A DNA stretch of 64,000 bases from Bubalus kerabau (lineage: Eukaryota; Chordata; Mammalia; Artiodactyla; Bovidae): the NCBI RefSeq assembly GCF_029407905.1, contig NC_073645.1:46501501-46565500 (forward strand), written 5' to 3'. Positions 59,651 through 64,000 of this stretch are shown piece by piece (position 1 is the first letter of the stretch; every line of letters starts with the position of its first letter). The translations under genes and the position numbers were made by a program. The notes below the pieces were generated by a model. That model searched no databases. It was not told the origin of the DNA and saw only the letters and a list, made by a program, of their open reading frames with translations.

Positions 59651-59728
59651 CGGCTCAGGGTTGAAGGTCCTGCAGGCCACGGGGTCGGCTCCCTGCTTGT
59701 CGAGGCTTTGACTCAGGATCATCACCAT
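59651..59728 (-). CDS. FAM53B: FAM53B start-codon exon (residues 1-26)
   Basis: This is the first coding exon of FAM53B (simplet), a nuclear regulator reported for the family to bind beta-catenin and favour its nuclear accumulation in Wnt signalling. Read on the minus strand, the ATG at 59728 sits in a good Kozak context (ACC before, G after). It opens 26 codons beginning MVMILSQSLDKQGAD and ending NPEP, followed by a canonical GTAAGG donor at 59650. The exon ends in phase 0, matching the next exon. A second in-frame ATG is two codons downstream (59722), but the first has the better context and gives the start I recognise for the family. The 5' limit of the exon is uncertain. An AAG acceptor behind a C/T-rich tract would start it at 59777, and a weaker CAG would start it at 59745. 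It was missed as a long frame because it is only 78 coding bases. Confidence 0.88.
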
Positions 59729-60780
59729 GGTAAGGGCCTCAGGCACTGGGCACCAGCCCAGGGTGGGCACGAGCCATCTTCAGGTGGGCAGACGGGGGGG
59801 GCAGACGCGACCTCATGGGGCGTCTCCCGGACGATGACGTCAGCAGAGGCTGCTCCCCATCGGGGTGGGGCTCCTCCAGGAAACAGCGGAGTGACGTCAG
59901 CTCTCTGGAAAGACAAAAGAAAGGCAGAGGGACTCAGGACGGCAGAAGGCGGGAGGCCCGAGAAACACAGCCCCTCCTCTCCAGGTGGGGACCCTGCTGG
60001 GGAATGGAACTGCCTCACCACTGAGCTGAGATGCTTTCTGGGGGGGTGGAGGGACACGAAGGCCAGAATCACCTTCCTGGGAGTCCCCATGCTGGCCCTG
60101 GAGCGTCCCTAAAGCCAACACCCTGGTGGGCACAGCAGTAACTCTCAGCTCAGCCGTGGCACCTTTTTAAGACAGATCTCGGGGTCTGGCTGGTCACAGG
60201 GCTGCACCCCCAAAGTGTGCTCAAGCCCTGCGACCTCCTAGGTAGAGCTGACCCTACAGACAGCCCAAGGTTGGCTGATGTTGGGCACTCACCCAGCCCA
60301 CAGTCGAAGCCCATGCCACTGGCCCTTGGGCAACCAGCAGTGACTCCTGTTTTCCACCCAGGTCTGGACAGAAGCTACTGGAAGAACTACAAGGGCACGT
60401 GCTTCCTGTCCTTGGAAGCATCACATTTCCAGCGTGACACGTGGACAGCAGAGGTGCCTCCATACCCGTCTCCTTCCTCAGAATGAGCCAAAACACGCCA
60501 CAGCCCTGGATGGGGGTCGGGGGAAGGCCTGCACACACGCCTCTGAGCTCCCAGCAGTTCGGGACCCTCTCTCATCATCATTCTCCATAGCCCGGAATAT
60601 CTCCCCAACCCAGTGTCATCTCCCACCAAGCAAACGCCCAAAAGGTGCAGCCTGCAGCCCATGTTGGGAGAATCGCTCCTTACAAATTAATTCCTCTGAT
60701 CCTATCTCTGTCCCACCCCTCTGAAGGTTACACCTTCAGAGAAAGTCACAGAGATCCACAGAACCCGAAGATCACCATCA

Positions 60781-60816
60781 AAAAGTAAAAAAATAAAAAA
60801 TAAATACATAAAAAGC
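60781..60816 (+). repeat. A-rich AAAT-type tract
   Basis: AAAAGTAAAAAAATAAAAAA then TAAATACATAAAAAG. An A-rich tract at the left edge of the AT-rich block at 60820. Confidence 0.8.
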
Positions 60817-60819
60817 AGC

Positions 60820-61035
60820 TCCTAATCTGTAATTAAAAACAAACTGGTCAGTGCAGGAAAATGTTTTAGAATCTGCTGCTCTGTGTAAAAATTAATTGCA
60901 CCCTGGTATTTACTTGCTGTCCAGATCATAAATCATATTTTCCTGTTTACTTCGATTAGACTTTACAGTGGGTGTTATTGAAATTGCTCAATTACAGGCC
61001 AGCTGGCAAGCATGGGAAAATTACCTTCTACTGTT
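60820..61035. promoter_or_regulatory. Candidate conserved non-coding element (5' side of FAM53B)
   Basis: An AT-rich unique block within GC-rich intron. It contains repeated homeodomain-type cores: GTAATTAAAA, ATTAATTGCACC and CTCAATTACAGG, with a TTGCTCAATTACAGGCCAGC right edge. No recognisable repeat family fits. Function as an enhancer is inference only. Confidence 0.35.
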
Positions 61036-61554
61036 CTTCGAAAACAAGGTTCATCCAAAGTGCAAAAGCAGGGACGGGGAGGGGGGAAATCAATACATTT
61101 TCAAAGGGTTGACTGTTCGGGAGGGAGGCCCAGCGGGGTCCCCAGGTCACACCAGGAGACCTGTTTCAAAGCCACATCCATCTAGAAGTGACACACCTTC
61201 TGACCAAGTATCATCTGGCCCAGCAAAGAACTTCAGATCACTCGTCCAAGTCTGGCCTGGAAGCCAAGCCAGGAATGCCCGCCAGCCCCCGGGACACTTG
61301 GCTTGGGACCAGGGGAAAGCGGGGGGCATGTGTGCAGGAGAGCGCCCGGAGGGGTGCCCTGGACTCCCCCTTCAAAGGCACCCTTTGTGCAGCTCAGAAT
61401 CGGAGACCGGGCCTGATGGCGGCCGACTTCTCTCTGGGTGCAACGTCAATTCAGCTCTGGGGCCGCCAACCATCACCCCAGGCCCAGGGTGACCCGCCCT
61501 CCCCAGGCCCTTCCTCCTAGCAAGGCAGGAGGGTTCACTGGTTATAAACTCAAG

Positions 61555-61785
61555 TCCTGAGCCAAGCACACCTGAGCCAGAATCCCACCTCTTGAAATGT
61601 GCTGAGTGCCCTTTACCAAGTTACTTCCTTTCTGAGCCTTGATTTCCTCTCGCCATAAAAGACCACCACCAGAGCTTGCCTCAGAAGACGGCTGCATTAT
61701 GAGAAAATGTGAACTCAAGCCGTTTGCATGGTGAGAAGCCCTAGCTCATTTGAAGAACTGCTCAATAAACAGTAGCCACAGCCAC
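61555..61785 (+). repeat. MIR SINE relic, long
   Basis: CACCTGAGCCAGAATCCCACC, TTTACCAAGTTACTTCC, TCTGAGCCTTGATTTCCTC, and later AGAACTGCTCAATAAACAG follow the MIR sense strand almost to its 3' end. Confidence 0.72.
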
Positions 61786-62181
61786 TAGTTGCATGGGGGA
61801 GCCCGTGAGTCCTGATCTCTTCTCAGCAATGGACACCCAACCATCTGTCCTCTCAAAAAATTTTTTAAAAGGCAGAATTTTAAAGCTAAAACTTTTCAAA
61901 GCTAATGTTCTATCTAGAGGGGACTGGCAATATTATGGTCGATCCCTGTGGTGAAAACAGTAAGAAAGATGCTGTGGAAGTCTTATCACCATGGAAACAA
62001 GCTACCCCATCTGATGCCGCCGCTGTGTACCAAGCACAAAGCCGGACAGAGGTGGTGGTGCAGGCGTCTCGGCTCTCGTGTCTCTGCTCCCAGCAGAGCC
62101 CCTACAGAAGGCCGGAGCACCCAGGGGCAGCAGGATCGGTGAATACCAGAGGACCATGTATTCCTGGAAACTAGAGCAGTC

Positions 62182-62450
62182 GGAGAAGGCAATGGCAACC
62201 CACTCCAGTACTCTTTTGCCTGGGAAGTCCCATGGACGGAGGAGCCTGCAGTTCGTGGGGTCGCTAGGAGTCAGACACAACTGAGAGACTTCACTTTCAC
62301 TTTTCACTTTCATGCATTGGAGAAGGCAATGGCAACCCACTCCAGTGTTCTTGCCTGGAGACTCCCAGGGACAGGGGAGCCCGGGGGCCTGCCGTCTATA
62401 GGATCACACAGAGTCAGACACGACTGAAGCGACTTAGCAGCAGCAGCAGG
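62182..62450 (+). mobile_element. Bov-A2 SINE
   Basis: A sense-orientation dimer: GGAGAAGGCAATGGCAACCC, a linker with CACTTTTCACTTTCATGC, a second unit, and a tail GACTTAGCAGCAGCAGCAG. A short duplication GCAGTC is seen at 62176-62181 and 62451-62456. Confidence 0.94.
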
Positions 62451-63694
62451 GCAGTCAGTAAGCACGGCAGGCGCTGGAAGGAGGAAAGAGGTCCTGCACC
62501 AAACCCTGTCCTCAGGAGTCGTGGAAAGACAGTGCTGGGAACACAGGAACCACAGCTACCAGAGGCAGACAGGAGGAAGAGGGGGACCCGGGGCTGAGTC
62601 CTAAACAGACACCTCTGCACAGGGGCCAGTGACGCACAGCACTGCTGGAAGAGGCCGGGAGTGGGGACAACCCAGACGGCAACCCGCAGGCAACCGGTAA
62701 GAGAAATCACAGGGCCACCGTGTAAACGAGTAACACCACGTCACCCGCACAGCAGTTTTAATGAGGTGATTCTGGTGGTGCCGACGTGACACTCTCTCCA
62801 AGATTCACTGTAAACGAAAACAGCAAGGGGAGGAGTGCAGTGTGGCCCCATAACCACGTGGTCCTGGAGTGGGAGAAGGCACGCCTTGAGTGTACAGCCT
62901 TACACACGCACACGCTGTTTGTGTATTTCATCCAGTGCAGTAAGCATATTAACACCTTTTTGATCAGAAAGAAAATAGGTAAGACTTCAAGAGGAAGGGA
63001 GGAGGCAACTAGGAAGAGGGAAGCAGGAGCAAAGCCCGGCAGCCTGGCCTGCGTGTGCTGGGGGCGGGGGCCGTCAGCCCACGGGTGGTGGGCACACAGG
63101 GTATGTGGAGAAGGGCAGCAGCAGTGGGGCAAGGGGCTAGAAAGACAAGAGTCACACCAGACCAAGGGCGCTGATGCCAGGCTCCATCTTGCAGCCAGGC
63201 GAGGGTCCCCAAGGAGCTGGAGTTGAGGGGGTTGATCCGTTGAAACGGTCCTTTTGTTTGTTTTCTTTGTAACACCTAGCAGCGTGTCTTGACTACACCA
63301 AAAGCTTCACACGTTTCTGGAACCAAGCTGAATCGTAGCAACTTTTGAAATAATCTGGGCACATTCTCAGACCCTGTGAGGCAAATCCAGACCGGCAGAG
63401 CCTGGCACCATGTGGAATTCCCTGGGATTCCTTTGATCCGTGGCATGGGCCTGGCCAAGATCACTGGGGAATGCCAATGCCCGTCCAGGGACTCAGAGCC
63501 CAGTCTGAGAACGGGGCCAGGGACTTTTCAGGCAGAAGCCAGGAACTTGACCTTTGAGGGACAACTGGGTGCACAGCTCTACCTGAGGTAAGGAGGAGAT
63601 GCCCCAGAGCCCACAAGCGACAAAGGCCTGCTGAGCTCATCTGTGGGGCACAGAGCCTACCCTGGCCTGCTCGGTCTTCTCTGAGCCCATATTA

Positions 63695-63800
63695 AGAACG
63701 GCTTCTACCTACTGAGCGCCGACTGTGAGCCAGGCGCTTTATCGCTAGTTACACGACAGGCGTAACTAACAACAGTTTACAGACAGATGAAGCCAGCCAC
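63695..63800 (-). repeat. MIR-type relic
   Basis: CTACTGAGCGCCGACTGTG, AGCCAGGCGCTTTATCGC and AGTTTACAGACAGATGAAGC on the plus strand fit reverse MIR. Confidence 0.55.
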
Positions 63801-64000
63801 CCAGGGTCTCAGGGGTGAGCTCCCCAGCCTGTGCTCCCACCGGAGCCCACCTGCAGCAAAGCCCCACCCGACCTGCCTCTCCATCCCAAACGCATCCTTC
63901 AAAGCCCCGTCGAGCAACTCCCATACAACCTAGCAAGCTCACTCCTTGGCACGCAACTCAGAAAAATGCAAGCTTATGTTCACACAAAGCCCTGCACATG

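Larger units (their letters stand above)
59729..64000 (-). other. FAM53B: FAM53B 5' UTR / upstream intron (incomplete)
   Basis: This lies upstream of the FAM53B start codon on the minus strand. Part of the first tens of bases is 5' UTR of the start-codon exon (59745 or 59777 is the likely exon edge); the rest is presumed intron leading to a first exon beyond the right edge. It contains an AT-rich block at 60.8-61.0 kb, a MIR at 61.56-61.79 kb and a Bov-A2 SINE at 62.2 kb. I saw no CpG-island promoter here, which fits the first exon lying further right. Confidence 0.6.

Noticed and set aside
58904..60112. 402-codon open frame on the plus strand
   Set aside because: It runs antisense across the FAM53B start-codon exon, is Pro/Gly/Arg/Ser-rich as expected for GC-rich DNA, shows no recognisable domain and has no splice or promoter context.

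Overview
This window is mammalian nuclear DNA from a ruminant, most likely a bovid. The diagnostic signal is a dense set of ruminant-restricted retroposons: Bov-tA (tRNA-Glu-headed) and Bov-A2 SINEs and 3' ends of the BovB LINE. They lie among cetartiodactyl CHR-type tRNA SINEs and older mammalian MIR, L2, L1M and hAT relics. There is no operon structure, no gene-dense coding and no CRISPR. Almost every open frame in the window is a GC-rich chance frame.

One protein-coding gene is supported: FAM53B (simplet), on the minus strand. Three coding exons are readable with canonical splice sites and compatible phases: the start-codon exon (59651-59728), a 55-base exon (50810-50864) and a large exon (36134-36912). 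Together they encode residues 1-304. The family member is about 420 residues long, so a terminal coding exon is expected at lower coordinates, beyond position 1. I did not find it here. The gene has not reached its first exon at the right edge, so the whole window is probably internal to FAM53B. From family knowledge, human FAM53B lies in 10q26, which corresponds to cattle chromosome 26.

Layout: 1-36133 is the intron after the large exon (at least 36 kb). It carries Bov-tA/Bov-A2 copies near 0.7, 11.1, 12.6, 16.3, 21.9 and 31.8 kb, BovB pieces near 23.2 and 26.5 kb, CHR SINEs near 19.0, 20.2, 25.5 and 30.7 kb, a hAT-type relic at 22.9-23.2 kb, and L2/MIR pieces. The large exon at 36.1-36.9 kb is strikingly CpG-rich. 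The intron at 36913-50809 contains Bov-tA and Bov-A2 insertions (37.2, 39.0, 39.5 kb), one of them nested in an L1M relic, as well as two CHR SINEs, MER5A and a long L1M 3' end (50.07-50.53 kb). The intron at 50865-59650 is poor in young repeats. The segment 59729-64000 is 5' UTR/upstream intron, with an AT-rich, homeobox-site-like block at 60.8-61.0 kb and a plus-strand Bov-A2 at 62.2 kb.

No previously undescribed system is convincingly present. The items most worth checking are an inverted pair of chimeric BovB-tail modules at 25.6 and 26.6 kb sharing a 5' segment I cannot assign, several unique AT-rich blocks that look like conserved non-coding elements in FAM53B introns, and the intragenic CpG-rich exon. 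Family names come from recognition of sequence; no database search was run.
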